A stretch of DNA of 64,000 bases, from positions 357,117-421,116 of the forward strand of contig JACQZE010000003.1 in the NCBI GenBank assembly GCA_016207885.1. The letters run 5' to 3'. The notes beneath the pieces are model-generated. The model was not told the DNA's origin and did no database searches. It saw nothing but the letters and a program-made list of their open reading frames with translations. This DNA comes from Nitrospirota bacterium. Lineage in GTDB: Bacteria > Nitrospirota > Thermodesulfovibrionia > UBA6902. The translations under genes and the position numbers were made by a program. Below are positions 22,034 to 30,926 of this stretch, in pieces (position 1 is the stretch's first letter; each line of letters opens with the position of its first letter).

Positions 22034-23503
22034 TTAAGAAAACATTTTTAACGTAATATAAAATTTATTTCCGCCCCTGTTAATGAACAGGAGAACCGTG
22101 TCGCCTCCGCGTATATGAGATACCGCCTTATTGAAATCATTTACATTATTTATCCTGGCCTTATTGACCTCCTGTATAAGGTCTCCTTTCTTAAGCCCTG
22201 ACTCTTCAGCCGCGCTCTCAGGCTCCACAGATACTATAACTACCCCGTATTCATCTCTCTGAAGCCCCAACTGTTTGGCAATATCACTATTGATATCCAT
22301 AACAGATAACCCTGCAAGGGCATTCCCCTCTGCGCCGCGCCTCTCCTGCCTGCCGCTGTTCCCTGACTCGGCCTTTTCCTGCGCAAGCTCAGCAACTGTC
22401 AGATTAAGTTCTATGGTCTTTGTGTCGCGCAATACGTTTAATGCTATCCTGCTTCCCACCCTGCTCTGCGCGATAAAATTCCTAAGCGTCTCCACATCAT
22501 CAACGCCCTTATTATTAACCTCAAGAATTATATCTCCCCTCCTGAGGCCGGCCTTTTCAGCCGGGCTGTTATCAATAACCTCCGTTACAAGAGCCCCTTC
22601 AGGCTTCTTTAAGCCGAACGTCCTTGCAAGCTCCGGAGTTACCTGCTGTATAGCTACCCCGGCCCATCCCCTTGTGACCTTCCCCTCTTTTACGAGCTGG
22701 GTCATGACAGACTTTACCATGTTGCTCGGGACTGCGAAGCCGATCCCCTCATAACCGCCTGTCCTTGAAATGATCGCAGTATTCACGCCAATAAATTCAC
22801 CTTTGACATTTACAAGAGGGCCGCCGGAATTGCCCGGGTTGATAGCGGCGTCTGTCTGGATAAAGTCCTCATAATCGGCAATGCCGACGCTCGCCCTGCC
22901 TAACGCGCTTACTATGCCCATTGTCACAGTATGGCTCAGGCCGAAAGGGTTGCCGAAGGCAAGCACGAATTCACCCACATCAAGCCTGTCTGAGTCACCC
23001 CAGTTGACGGCCGGCAGGTCTTTTGCCTTGATCTTGATAATGGCGATATCGGTCTTTGGATCCGAACCTATGAGCTTGCCTTTGTACTCCTGCTTGTCAA
23101 ATAGAGTGACCTTGATCTCCTCAGCCTTCTCAATGACATGATTATTGGTGATGATATAGCCGTCAGCGGATACTATAACTCCTGAACCAAGGCTCTCCTC
23201 TTTCCATTTTCTCGGGTTGCGGAACTGTTTAAACAAGTCATCAAAAGGGCTGTCGAATAAACGCGGAAAAGGCAGGATATCCTTGCTGATGATCTTTGTT
23301 GTCGATATGTTCACAACCGTGGGGCTTACCATTCTTGCTACATCTGAAAAAGCCGAGCCTTCACCCTTCAGTCCCTGCGGCGCCTGAAAATTATATGAGT
23401 ACGGGGATTGCGCCTTCTCTTTTGTGAAGAGATCAAGCCTGCTGCCTGCTAAATAACCAACTGCCAATGCTATAATAAAAATCATTACGGTTTTCTTATT
23501 CAT
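22034..23503 (-). CDS. Do-type periplasmic serine protease (HtrA/DegQ)
   Basis: 489 aa. Seen: N-terminal signal/anchor, trypsin-like domain with catalytic His in ITNNHVIE, Asp in KTDIAII and Ser in GNSGGPLV, and two PDZ domains (from about residues 295 and 395). Role: periplasmic quality-control protease/chaperone. 18 bases upstream of the PIN-TRAM gene on the same strand, so likely co-transcribed. Divergent from bioA. Confidence 0.95.
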   Translation of the reverse strand: MNKKTVMIFIIALAVGYLAGSRLDLFTKEKAQSPYSYNFQAPQGLKGEGSAFSDVARMVSPTVVNISTTKIISKDILPFPRLFDSPFDDLFKQFRNPRKWKEESLGSGVIVSADGYIITNNHVIEKAEEIKVTLFDKQEYKGKLIGSDPKTDIAIIKIKAKDLPAVNWGDSDRLDVGEFVLAFGNPFGLSHTVTMGIVSALGRASVGIADYEDFIQTDAAINPGNSGGPLVNVKGEFIGVNTAIISRTGGYEGIGFAVPSNMVKSVMTQLVKEGKVTRGWAGVAIQQVTPELARTFGLKKPEGALVTEVIDNSPAEKAGLRRGDIILEVNNKGVDDVETLRNFIAQSRVGSRIALNVLRDTKTIELNLTVAELAQEKAESGNSGRQERRGAEGNALAGLSVMDINSDIAKQLGLQRDEYGVVIVSVEPESAAEESGLKKGDLIQEVNKARINNVNDFNKAVSHIRGGDTVLLFINRGGNKFYITLKMFS

Positions 23504-23569
23504 ATTCTCAGATCATACTCCTGTTCTTTCGAATTTACAGTAATAATTATAACAGATGGCCATAAGATA

Positions 23570-24928
23570 ATGAGTATAAGCTCAACTAAAAGACGCCTTG
23601 AGAGGCTTGATAAAAAGCGCCTCTGGCATCCCTTCACCCAGATGAAGGAGTGGAATGATGAAGAGCCTTTGATCATAACAGAAGGAAGGGGTTCGTTCCT
23701 CAAAGACATCAATGGCAGATGGTTTCTCGACGGGGTTTCCTCGATCTGGGTCACAGTACACGGACATGGGAAGAAAGAGATAAACGATGCGATCAAGGCG
23801 CAGGCTGATAAGATAAGCCACTCAACCCTCCTCGGCCTCACACACCCGCCTGCCATAGAGCTTGCTGAAAAACTTGTAAAGATAGCGCCGAAAGGACTGA
23901 CAAGGGTCTTTTATTCGGACAGCGGTTCTACGGCCGTAGAGATCGGGCTGAAGATGGCATACCAGTACTGGCAGCTCAAAGGCGTTAAAGAGAAGAATAG
24001 ATTTCTCTCTCTGAAAAATTCATATCACGGCGATACAGTAGGCGCGGTGAGCGTAGGCGGCATTGATATATTTCATAAAATATTTGCTCCGCTGCTCTTT
24101 AGATCATTCAAAGCCCCTTCGCCTTACTGTTACAGATGCGAGCTTAAAAAAGAATATCCGTCATGCAAGCTTCAGTGCCTGAAAGAGATGGAGAAGGTCT
24201 TAAGCAAGAATCATAAAAAGATAGCCGGCCTGATAATCGAGCCGCTTGTCCAGGGCGCAGGAGGCATGGTCGTATCGCCTCCGGGATACCTGAAAGGCGT
24301 CAGAAGACTTTGCACTAAATATAATGTCTTAATGATAGCCGATGAGGTGGCGACAGGATTTGGAAGAACAGGAAAGATGTTCGCCTGTGAACATGAGAAT
24401 GTTGCACCTGACATCCTATGTGTTGCAAAAGGCATAACAGGAGGATATCTTCCGCTTGCGGCAACTTTGACGACTGAAAAAATATACAAAGCATTCCTGG
24501 GCGAGTACAAAGATCTTAAGACCTTCTTTCACGGACACACATATACCGGAAACCAGTTAGCCTCTGCCGCCGCGATCGCAAACATAGGCCTCTTCAAAAA
24601 AGAGAAGACGCTTCAGAAGATGCAGGGCAAGATAGCGTTATTAAAAAAGGAACTCGCCAAGATCACTGAACTTCCGCATGTGGGTGAAGTCAGGCAGGTG
24701 GGCTTTATGGTTGGGATCGAACTTGTAAAGAACAAAAAGAAGAAGACACCTTTTGCGTTGGAAGATAAGATAGGCTGGGAGGTATGCGAGAAAGCAAGAG
24801 AACAAGGCCTTATCATAAGGCCGCTTGGAAATGTCATCGTGCTGATGCCGCACCTGAGTGTTTCGAAAGAAGAGCTGATGCAGATAACCGGTAAGACTGC
24901 TGAGGCTATAAAGGAAGTGACTGGATGA
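23570..24928 (+). CDS. bioA: Adenosylmethionine-8-amino-7-oxononanoate aminotransferase
   Basis: 452 aa. PLP enzyme making 7,8-diaminopelargonate in biotin synthesis, using SAM as amino donor. Seen: LWHPFTQMKEW, DSGSTAVEIGLKMA, YHGDTVGAVSVGG, DEVATGFGRTGKMFA and the PLP lysine in VAKGITGGYLPLA. No other bio gene is nearby. Confidence 0.95.
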   Translation: MSISSTKRRLERLDKKRLWHPFTQMKEWNDEEPLIITEGRGSFLKDINGRWFLDGVSSIWVTVHGHGKKEINDAIKAQADKISHSTLLGLTHPPAIELAEKLVKIAPKGLTRVFYSDSGSTAVEIGLKMAYQYWQLKGVKEKNRFLSLKNSYHGDTVGAVSVGGIDIFHKIFAPLLFRSFKAPSPYCYRCELKKEYPSCKLQCLKEMEKVLSKNHKKIAGLIIEPLVQGAGGMVVSPPGYLKGVRRLCTKYNVLMIADEVATGFGRTGKMFACEHENVAPDILCVAKGITGGYLPLAATLTTEKIYKAFLGEYKDLKTFFHGHTYTGNQLASAAAIANIGLFKKEKTLQKMQGKIALLKKELAKITELPHVGEVRQVGFMVGIELVKNKKKKTPFALEDKIGWEVCEKAREQGLIIRPLGNVIVLMPHLSVSKEELMQITGKTAEAIKEVTG

Positions 24929-24936
24929 ACAGGGAT

Positions 24937-24953
24937 TATGGAAGTCCGACTTC
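24937..24953. repeat. Second copy of the 232-250 palindrome core
   Basis: TATGGAAGTCCGACTTC is identical to 232-248; the right arm then diverges (AATAG). Located just after the bioA stop, where it could act as a weak hairpin. Confidence 0.5.
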
Positions 24954-25070
24954 AATAGTTAGAAACGTCTCCGGTTGTTTTGAAGAGTATACAAAAAGCC
25001 TTAAGGCGACACATTAGTATTTTAAACGACCTATCAGTCAAGGGTTCTTTACATACAAAACGTGAAACAG

Positions 25071-25099
25071 TTGCAGAAGTGATATAATATTTCTATAAT
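25071..25099 (+). promoter_or_regulatory. Promoter of the CYTH-HD operon, apparently leaderless
   Basis: TTGCAG (25071-25076), a 17-base spacer and TATAAT (25094-25099). The expected transcription start is within a few bases of the ATG at 25106, so the first gene would have little or no leader. A second TATAAT lies at 25083-25088 without a good -35. Confidence 0.6.
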
Positions 25100-25105
25100 A
25101 GTGCC

Positions 25106-25771
25106 ATGATAATTAAGGAAAAAGAAAGAAAACTTCTTGTAAGTTCCGCACAGGGGGAGCAGATTGTAGAAAAGTTGAAACAGCTTAATACAACAGGTGA
25201 TTTTGTATTACAGGATGACAAAGCCTTATCAATCCAAGATGCCTATTTAGATGACAGAAATTTTCTTCTTGCCAAAAAAAACGGATATTTAAGGTTACGA
25301 GGCAAGCTATCCGGGCATATGATAGTGCTACGAACTATTATAAATAATGAGTTAGACGAAATTTCTCACCCTGTAAGTGATGAAGGCCTCAAGTTGGTAT
25401 TATCTCTTTTGAAGGAACATTATGGTATTAATAAGGATCCAAATTTTATTCTTCCAAACATCTCTGAAATATTTCAAAGCGTTGGCTTGAATGAAGTTTT
25501 GCGAACTGCCATTGAAAGATTTGAACGAAATGTTTATATGGATAATATTCATATAGGCAAAATGAAAATAGATGCTTTTCGATATATATCCCCTAATGAG
25601 ATGGGGCCTTTCTATGAAGTGGAACTTAATTCATACAATAAAGTCTTCCACAAAGAAATGGACAATTTTGCATCTGAAATTTTAAAAGAATTTCAGCATA
25701 GTATAGAACCTTCTATTCTGAGCAAATACTTAAGGGGTGTTAATATTTCTTACGGTCTTAATATTAAGTAA
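25106..25771 (+). CDS. CYTH-domain (triphosphate tunnel) protein
   Basis: 221 aa. Seen: N-terminal EKERK (ExExK, residues 5-9), strand YLDD...LRLRGK with the basic residues, KIDAFRY and a late EVEL acidic pair, the order expected for a triphosphate tunnel metalloenzyme. Family members hydrolyse inorganic or nucleoside triphosphates or make cAMP from ATP; the substrate here is unknown. It also has an unusually long insertion of helices in the middle. First gene of a tight AT-rich operon (next gene starts 4 bases after its stop). Confidence 0.78.
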   Translation: MIIKEKERKLLVSSAQGEQIVEKLKQLNTTGDFVLQDDKALSIQDAYLDDRNFLLAKKNGYLRLRGKLSGHMIVLRTIINNELDEISHPVSDEGLKLVLSLLKEHYGINKDPNFILPNISEIFQSVGLNEVLRTAIERFERNVYMDNIHIGKMKIDAFRYISPNEMGPFYEVELNSYNKVFHKEMDNFASEILKEFQHSIEPSILSKYLRGVNISYGLNIK

Positions 25772-25774
25772 GAC

Positions 25775-26986
25775 ATGGAAGAGTCATTAATCGGTGCACT
25801 TCGAACATTAACAAGTCTTCAACGTTGGAATTTTCTGCCACGTGTTGATTTCTGGACAGAGGCCGAGAATGTTGCGTATGTGACCCATATGGGTTATGCA
25901 TTTGGGCGTGCAAATGGCTTAAATGAAGATCAATTGAGGTATTTTCTTGTTCGCTCTCTCTTAAAATCATTCAACAAACATTTCTTATCGGACATTCCCG
26001 TTCCAACCAGAGAAGCATTGAAGGATCTAAAAAAGGATGTCTGGGAGAATCTTGTCAATGAAACCGCCGATAAAACCAGCAAGTTATTCCCGAGAAAAAT
26101 TGCAGAAGAAGTGGCGACATATTTAACACATGGTGGAAACTATGATGCAATGGTTCTCCCTACAGTTGAAACTTTGCTGAAATACGCTCAAAACATGGTG
26201 GCACGCGAAGAATGTAAAACAAATCAGAAAGTATATCTTTTTGAGTATAACGCAACGATAGCTAGTATAAACGACAAGATTCTTGCCATAACAAGTGAAA
26301 AAAAGTCTTGGGGTGATGAAGGAACTCAAAACGTTATTTTTAAGGAAAGACTGGCTTATTTTTCGTCCATTAAACGGCTCAAATATTTAAGACGCTGGAA
26401 CATAATTAACAGAAATATTGAAAGTAGCGTTCTCAGCCACACGTTTATGGTTGCTTTCTTAGCATTCTTGTTTTCAAGAATGTGTGCTGATGAAATAGAT
26501 GTTCACTATGCCTACAAAAATAAAAAAGGTTTAGATGATTTCCTTTATAAAGCAATATTAAGAGCACTTTTCCATGATGTTCCTGAGGCATTAACAGGCG
26601 ATATCCCATCACCTGTTAAAATTCTGATTCAAAATGTCGATAGAACTGTCTTAAGTGACGTAGAAAAACGTCTTGTAGAAAAGGAGATAAATGCAAATGC
26701 TCCAGAAGGTGTGAGACAAGATATTGAGAGATATAATTTATTAAGCCCTTTTGAAAAAAATCCACCTAAATACTCCATTGAATCGCTTGTTAAAGAATGC
26801 GACAAATTAGCACTTGTTATGGAATGCTTATTTGAAAGACAATTTGGAACTGTGGCTGGTGAAATGATGGGCGTTTATCATAGTTATCTGAATGATCTTC
26901 TGAATTCTGAGTGGGCATATATAAGGGAGTTCTGTGCTAGGGTTCTATTGGAATTTCCGTTTAGTGACAGTGGGCGGGGGACATGA
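25775..26986 (+). CDS. Tandem YfbR-like HD-domain nucleotidase
   Basis: 403 aa. The C-terminal half (from about residue 190) carries an HD hydrolase: LKYLRRWNIINR, LSHTFMVAFLA, FHDVPEALTGDIPSPVK (HD at residues 267-268) and a late ECDKLALVMECLFER acidic site, closely resembling 5'-deoxynucleotidase YfbR. The N-terminal half repeats the opening pattern (SLQRWNFLPR, AYVTHMGYAF) but lacks an HD pair, so it looks like a decayed duplicate with a structural or regulatory role. Predicted to dephosphorylate deoxynucleotides. Stop overlaps the next start (ATGA). Confidence 0.75.
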   Translation: MEESLIGALRTLTSLQRWNFLPRVDFWTEAENVAYVTHMGYAFGRANGLNEDQLRYFLVRSLLKSFNKHFLSDIPVPTREALKDLKKDVWENLVNETADKTSKLFPRKIAEEVATYLTHGGNYDAMVLPTVETLLKYAQNMVAREECKTNQKVYLFEYNATIASINDKILAITSEKKSWGDEGTQNVIFKERLAYFSSIKRLKYLRRWNIINRNIESSVLSHTFMVAFLAFLFSRMCADEIDVHYAYKNKKGLDDFLYKAILRALFHDVPEALTGDIPSPVKILIQNVDRTVLSDVEKRLVEKEINANAPEGVRQDIERYNLLSPFEKNPPKYSIESLVKECDKLALVMECLFERQFGTVAGEMMGVYHSYLNDLLNSEWAYIREFCARVLLEFPFSDSGRGT

Positions 26987-28434
26987 AGAATGATCATTTA
27001 GTCGAACTGGAAAAACATTATCGCCCCTGTGCCTGTCGTAGTACAACACCCTGGTTCTCTAAAAAACCCTGGGCACAAGAAGATCCCTCTGGGCATGGTA
27101 TGATTGACAGCAAAGATTATAGAACATTTTATCAATGGGATAGAGACAAAATACTTTATTCTCATTATTTCAGAAGACTCCGTTTGAAGACACAGATTTT
27201 TCCGGAACATACGTCGGACAATCTCCGAACACGTTTGGATCATACATTGGAAGTTGCCCAAATTGCCCGTCATCTTGCACGACAGCTTGGCCTAAATGAA
27301 GATCTTGTAGATGCCATGTCTTTAGCCCACGACATAGGCCATACACCTTTCGCACACAGTGGAGAGAGAGCCCTGCATAAGTTTCTTCTTGATATTAGCG
27401 GGAAGTATATCAACGGGACAGAAAGGAAAAAGCCACTCAATCTCGACGGTTTCAAGCACAACTGGCAGGGGCTTAGAGTAGTAGATGAACTTGAAGAATC
27501 ATATCCTGGCAGGAAGGGGCTTAATTTAACAAGGGCGACTAGGATCGGAATTCTAAAACATACAGGGCCAAGATACAAGGATAACAAGGGTAAGGAGATT
27601 GACGAATCATGCAGTTGCGACATGGAAAAAGCCCTTGGGTTTGATCACAATAAAAAAAGATGCTTTTTGTTTGAGGCGCAAGTTGTCAAGCAGGCTGATG
27701 ACTTTGCACAGGTCATTCATGATCTTGAAGACGCATTCGAATCACAGCTTTTGGATATATTTGAATGCGTAAAGAATAAGAAAGATTTTCCACTGCTTTA
27801 CGCATGTTATAACGGAATAAAAATAAAAGACAAAGAATTTGAGAACAAAATTAAAGATAGAAGCAAAAAGGATAAAATGTCTTTGCTACGCACAAGGATT
27901 ACTAGCGAATTGATATATATGCTCACTGTGGACATTAGCATTCATGCCCGCAAAGCGCTTGATGAGTGGGAAGATGAATGCTTGAGTGCTAAGTGGGGAA
28001 ACGAATGCTTGGATGATCTTGAAGATAAGCGTATCCAAGATTTTAATAACTTTGTGAATAAAGAAGGAGAATTTCCGGAAATTATCACACTCAGTAAAAG
28101 TGATGGACTACTTAAGCAATATAATTTATTAAAGGACACGATTAAGTCAATCGTTGTAAAGTCTGAACGGGTAAGCAGGATGGATGGCAAGGCGGACTAT
28201 GTCATTCGACACATTTTGGATATTTATTTAACTAGTCCATTACAGGTACCTGCATTCATCGTCGATAAGTATGGGGAAGATATAAGGCAGTGGAATGATA
28301 GACGTCTCGTGCAGCTGGAATCGGATCCCAAATTTATAAGAGCATGCGTTGATTATGTTGCCGGCCTGAGTGATCGATACGCCTTACGGGAATATGATCA
28401 ACTATATGCCGCGTATCCGAGGGTGGAGCTATGA
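26983..28434 (+). CDS. dGTPase-like HD phosphohydrolase
   Basis: 483 aa. Seen: YFRRLRLKTQIF, TRLDHTLEVAQIAR (His87) and SLAHDIGHTPFAHSGERAL (His116-Asp117), the metal-binding HD set of dNTP triphosphohydrolases. Family enzymes cut dGTP or other dNTPs to nucleoside plus triphosphate; some dGTPases protect bacteria against phage by draining dNTPs. The N-terminus with CACRS is atypical. Start ATG overlaps the previous stop, and its stop overlaps the next ATG, so all four genes are translationally coupled or nearly so. Confidence 0.82.
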   Translation: MKNDHLVELEKHYRPCACRSTTPWFSKKPWAQEDPSGHGMIDSKDYRTFYQWDRDKILYSHYFRRLRLKTQIFPEHTSDNLRTRLDHTLEVAQIARHLARQLGLNEDLVDAMSLAHDIGHTPFAHSGERALHKFLLDISGKYINGTERKKPLNLDGFKHNWQGLRVVDELEESYPGRKGLNLTRATRIGILKHTGPRYKDNKGKEIDESCSCDMEKALGFDHNKKRCFLFEAQVVKQADDFAQVIHDLEDAFESQLLDIFECVKNKKDFPLLYACYNGIKIKDKEFENKIKDRSKKDKMSLLRTRITSELIYMLTVDISIHARKALDEWEDECLSAKWGNECLDDLEDKRIQDFNNFVNKEGEFPEIITLSKSDGLLKQYNLLKDTIKSIVVKSERVSRMDGKADYVIRHILDIYLTSPLQVPAFIVDKYGEDIRQWNDRRLVQLESDPKFIRACVDYVAGLSDRYALREYDQLYAAYPRVEL

Positions 28435-29777
28435 ACATCGCATCTTACATTCTACAGAATTCTCAGATTAATAACATTCTAAAATTATATTCCTCAATGT
28501 CACAGAGTAAGAAATATATTTCTGTAGACAATGCCAATATTGAGATGTTGCGCAGATATTTTTGTTGTGCCGCCATAGAAATTGAGCCAGAAGAACTTTA
28601 TAACACCACACATTCTGATTTTTTTATGCGTTATGGGATAGCTAATTTAATAAAAAATCATTATTTATTATCTGAACTTTATCAGATAGGTCTTCAGCCA
28701 GCTATGAGAAATGTCTTGGAATTTGGTAGTGGTTCAGGAATGTTCACTTTAGCTTCTTTGTTATGGCATTCTGAAACGCGGGAAAAAGCTCCAGGCCATG
28801 AAAAAATAGTCATGGTTGATGGCGCAAGCAGGACTTTGAAGTTTTTTGAAGATATTTGGTCCAAAGTCAATGTCGCAAAGAAAAAAGATTTTGATATAGA
28901 AATTGTACCGCGTATGTCCAAAGGTGCTTTTCCAAAAAACATGCCGAATCCTGACATGATAGTTTTCAGTAATAGTCTTTCAGAGATGCTACGGGATCCC
29001 AGAGTTGATAAAGAACAACTGTTTGATAATATCGTTCAGTCACAGGCAGTTGTCTTTATCATTGATTATTTGTATGAAAATACAATGGAACATCTTCAGG
29101 AATTTACGAGGGGCTTGGAGTCCCATTATCGCAGCATTCACTTTTACAATTGGCCTACATGGAACAATTTTTTCCAAATGGTTGACTTAAATAAAATTGA
29201 ATACTCATTTGAAACAAATAATGATGTTAACGAACATAGAATTACCCCGAATGTAAAATTTATAAAAGCGATTCTTGTGCCTAAGAAAACAGAAACCACC
29301 ATGGCAAAGCCTTTGTCTTCTAAGTTAGTGAATAATTACAAATATGCTTGGGAACATCATGATGTTGGCGTTCTAAAAAAACTATTCGCTGAAAATGCTA
29401 TCTATCATGAAAAACCCGAACGTACTCCTTTTGTGGGGATTGGAGATATTTGTAACTATTGGAATAGGAATGCACAACAGCAGGAAAAGGTATCATTTGA
29501 TCCACTATTCATTAGGGATGAAGATTGTCTCATTGATTGTCTATGGGCAGCCAACTTTTACAGAATAGACTTGCATAAACAATTATCTCTTAATGGCAAG
29601 TTTTCTGCACATGCTGATGGCGACGAGAGAATTGATTATTTCCGAGAAAATTATGATAAAAATATGGAGATAGGGGATAATTTTAGAGAACAAAAGCGCA
29701 GAAGTGTGGAAGAACTCAAGTGGAGAAATGGGAAATCATTTGATCATGGAAAACTCGAGTCACTAATTGAGAAATAA
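28431..29777 (+). CDS. SAM methyltransferase fused to a SnoaL/NTF2-like domain
   Basis: 448 aa. N-terminal two thirds: class I methyltransferase fold with motif I VLEFGSGSGMFTLA (about residues 97-110) and MVDGAS at strand 2. Residues about 300-400: NTF2/SnoaL-like domain (YKYAWEHHDVGVLKKLFAENAIYHEK), a small cone often used as a binding or cyclase pocket. The substrate is unknown. Last gene of the four-gene operon; ATGA overlap with the dGTPase-like gene. I know of no characterised system with this exact gene set. Confidence 0.7.
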   Translation: MNIASYILQNSQINNILKLYSSMSQSKKYISVDNANIEMLRRYFCCAAIEIEPEELYNTTHSDFFMRYGIANLIKNHYLLSELYQIGLQPAMRNVLEFGSGSGMFTLASLLWHSETREKAPGHEKIVMVDGASRTLKFFEDIWSKVNVAKKKDFDIEIVPRMSKGAFPKNMPNPDMIVFSNSLSEMLRDPRVDKEQLFDNIVQSQAVVFIIDYLYENTMEHLQEFTRGLESHYRSIHFYNWPTWNNFFQMVDLNKIEYSFETNNDVNEHRITPNVKFIKAILVPKKTETTMAKPLSSKLVNNYKYAWEHHDVGVLKKLFAENAIYHEKPERTPFVGIGDICNYWNRNAQQQEKVSFDPLFIRDEDCLIDCLWAANFYRIDLHKQLSLNGKFSAHADGDERIDYFRENYDKNMEIGDNFREQKRRSVEELKWRNGKSFDHGKLESLIEK

Positions 29778-29909
29778 ATTGATCAACTCTCAGCTATTCA
29801 TATTTTATATTGTATAAGCACACTGCTCAACCAACTTCCTTCTCCCTGCCAAAACCGATCTTATATTCTTACCCGCACTAAAACCGACCTACATCTTGAA
29901 CCTTGCTTT

Positions 29910-29951
29910 TGTATTCAGATTTGAATACAATTGTATTCAGGATTGAATACA
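29910..29951. promoter_or_regulatory. Two tandem identical palindromic operators
   Basis: TGTATTCA-N4-TGAATACA occurs at 29910-29929 and again at 29932-29951, two bases apart, five bases upstream of the ATG at 29957. Both are perfect 8-base inverted repeats. They cover the ribosome-binding region, so a bound repressor would block transcription or initiation. The likely binder is the winged-helix domain of the gene that follows. Confidence 0.75.
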
Positions 29952-29956
29952 GGCAT

Positions 29957-30547
29957 ATGGACATAATAAATATCTTATTCAGGTCAAAGATACGCCAGAA
30001 GATTCTCGAAAGGTTTTTTGCTGATGAAAGCAGGAAATTCTACATCAATGAGATGGCGCGTTTTGTCGGCACAACGCAGGGGACATGCAGGCGGGAGTTG
30101 AACAGGCTTGTTGATATGGGGATGCTGTCAACTTCAAGGGAAGGCAATCTTCAATATTATCAGGTGAACAGGCAAAATCCTTTTTATAAAGAATTCTCAA
30201 CGATAATACGGAAGACCATAGGAATTGAGTCATTGCTCAGAAGCGCTTTGAAAGAGGTGGAGGGAGTTACCTATGCCTTTATCTTTGGCTCATACGCAAA
30301 GAAAAAGTTCAAACCTGAATCGGATATCGATATAGCAATCATCGGAACAATAGACGAGGATCGGCTGATTAAGACCGTAAAAAATGCTGAAAAGGCAATT
30401 GGCCGTGAAATAAATTATCATATCTATGCTGAAGATGATTTCAAAAAGAAATTTAAGGCTAATTCATTTTTAAAAAATATACTGCAAGACTATATTATGG
30501 TGAGTGGCGATGAAAGAGAGTTTAGAAAATTACTTAAGAGAACTTGA
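29957..30547 (+). CDS. Winged-helix/MNT nucleotidyltransferase fusion
   Basis: 196 aa from ATG 29957 (a frame open upstream from 29903 would run through the operators and is rejected). Residues about 1-85: winged helix (INEMARFVGTTQGTCRRELNRLVDMGML). Residues about 90-190: MNT domain with FGSYAKKKFKPESDIDIAII, GS and DxD intact. Family: self-regulating antitoxins that AMPylate HEPN toxins. It overlaps a truncated HEPN frame at 30510. Confidence 0.82.
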   Translation: MDIINILFRSKIRQKILERFFADESRKFYINEMARFVGTTQGTCRRELNRLVDMGMLSTSREGNLQYYQVNRQNPFYKEFSTIIRKTIGIESLLRSALKEVEGVTYAFIFGSYAKKKFKPESDIDIAIIGTIDEDRLIKTVKNAEKAIGREINYHIYAEDDFKKKFKANSFLKNILQDYIMVSGDEREFRKLLKRT

Positions 30548-30617
30548 ATTCAAGGGCTTCATTAAGAAAGAGAAGATCGGAACTGATCTTCAGGGACAAA
30601 GGCATTCCGTGATGTAA
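30510..30617 (+). pseudogene. Truncated HEPN partner
   Basis: A 35-codon frame (ATG 30510, TAA 30615-30617) begins MKESLENYLRELEFKGFIKK, the usual opening of HEPN proteins paired with winged-helix MNT proteins (full length about 130). It then loses similarity and stops; no RxxxxH motif is present. It overlaps the MNT gene by 38 bases. Second decayed HEPN in this window. Confidence 0.6.
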
Positions 30618-30641
30618 AGTCATTGGGAGGTGCGAAATTGT

Positions 30642-30660
30642 GTTATAATTATGTTATAAC
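30642..30660. promoter_or_regulatory. Palindromic operator over the -10 box of the AbrB-Doc operon
   Basis: GTTATAA-TTATG-TTATAAC is a perfect 7-base inverted repeat containing TATAAT (30644-30649). It is 17 bases before the AbrB ATG. Autoregulation by the AbrB-type antitoxin is the simplest reading. Confidence 0.65.
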
Positions 30661-30677
30661 ATGAACAGGAGGCGATA

Positions 30678-30926
30678 ATGCAAAGGAAGGTTTGTTCTAT
30701 CGGAAACAGTCAGGGAGTTTCAATTCCTGCGGATATGCTTGAAAAGCTTAATCTGTCTGTCGGCTCTGAAGTGGATGTGCAATTGGACAATGAAAAGTCA
30801 AAGATAGTTATAGAGCCTGTAAAAAAGAAAAAATATCCGAAAGATATAGACAGGGAATTTGTTTCTCAGGTAAATAAGTTTATCGCAAAGTACAAACCCG
30901 CGCTTAAAGAACTCGCTAAAAAATGA
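30678..30926 (+). CDS. AbrB/MazE-type antitoxin
   Basis: 82 aa. Seen: SpoVT-AbrB swapped-hairpin domain (KVCSIGNSQGVSIPADMLEKLNL...VGSEVDVQL) and a basic C-terminal tail that should contact the toxin. AGGAGG before the ATG. ATGA overlap with the Doc gene. Represses its own promoter in related systems. Confidence 0.88.
   Translation: MQRKVCSIGNSQGVSIPADMLEKLNLSVGSEVDVQLDNEKSKIVIEPVKKKKYPKDIDREFVSQVNKFIAKYKPALKELAKK

Noticed and set aside
29910..29951. Short tandem palindromes as a CRISPR array
   Set aside because: Only two units with two bases between them and no spacers; they are operators.
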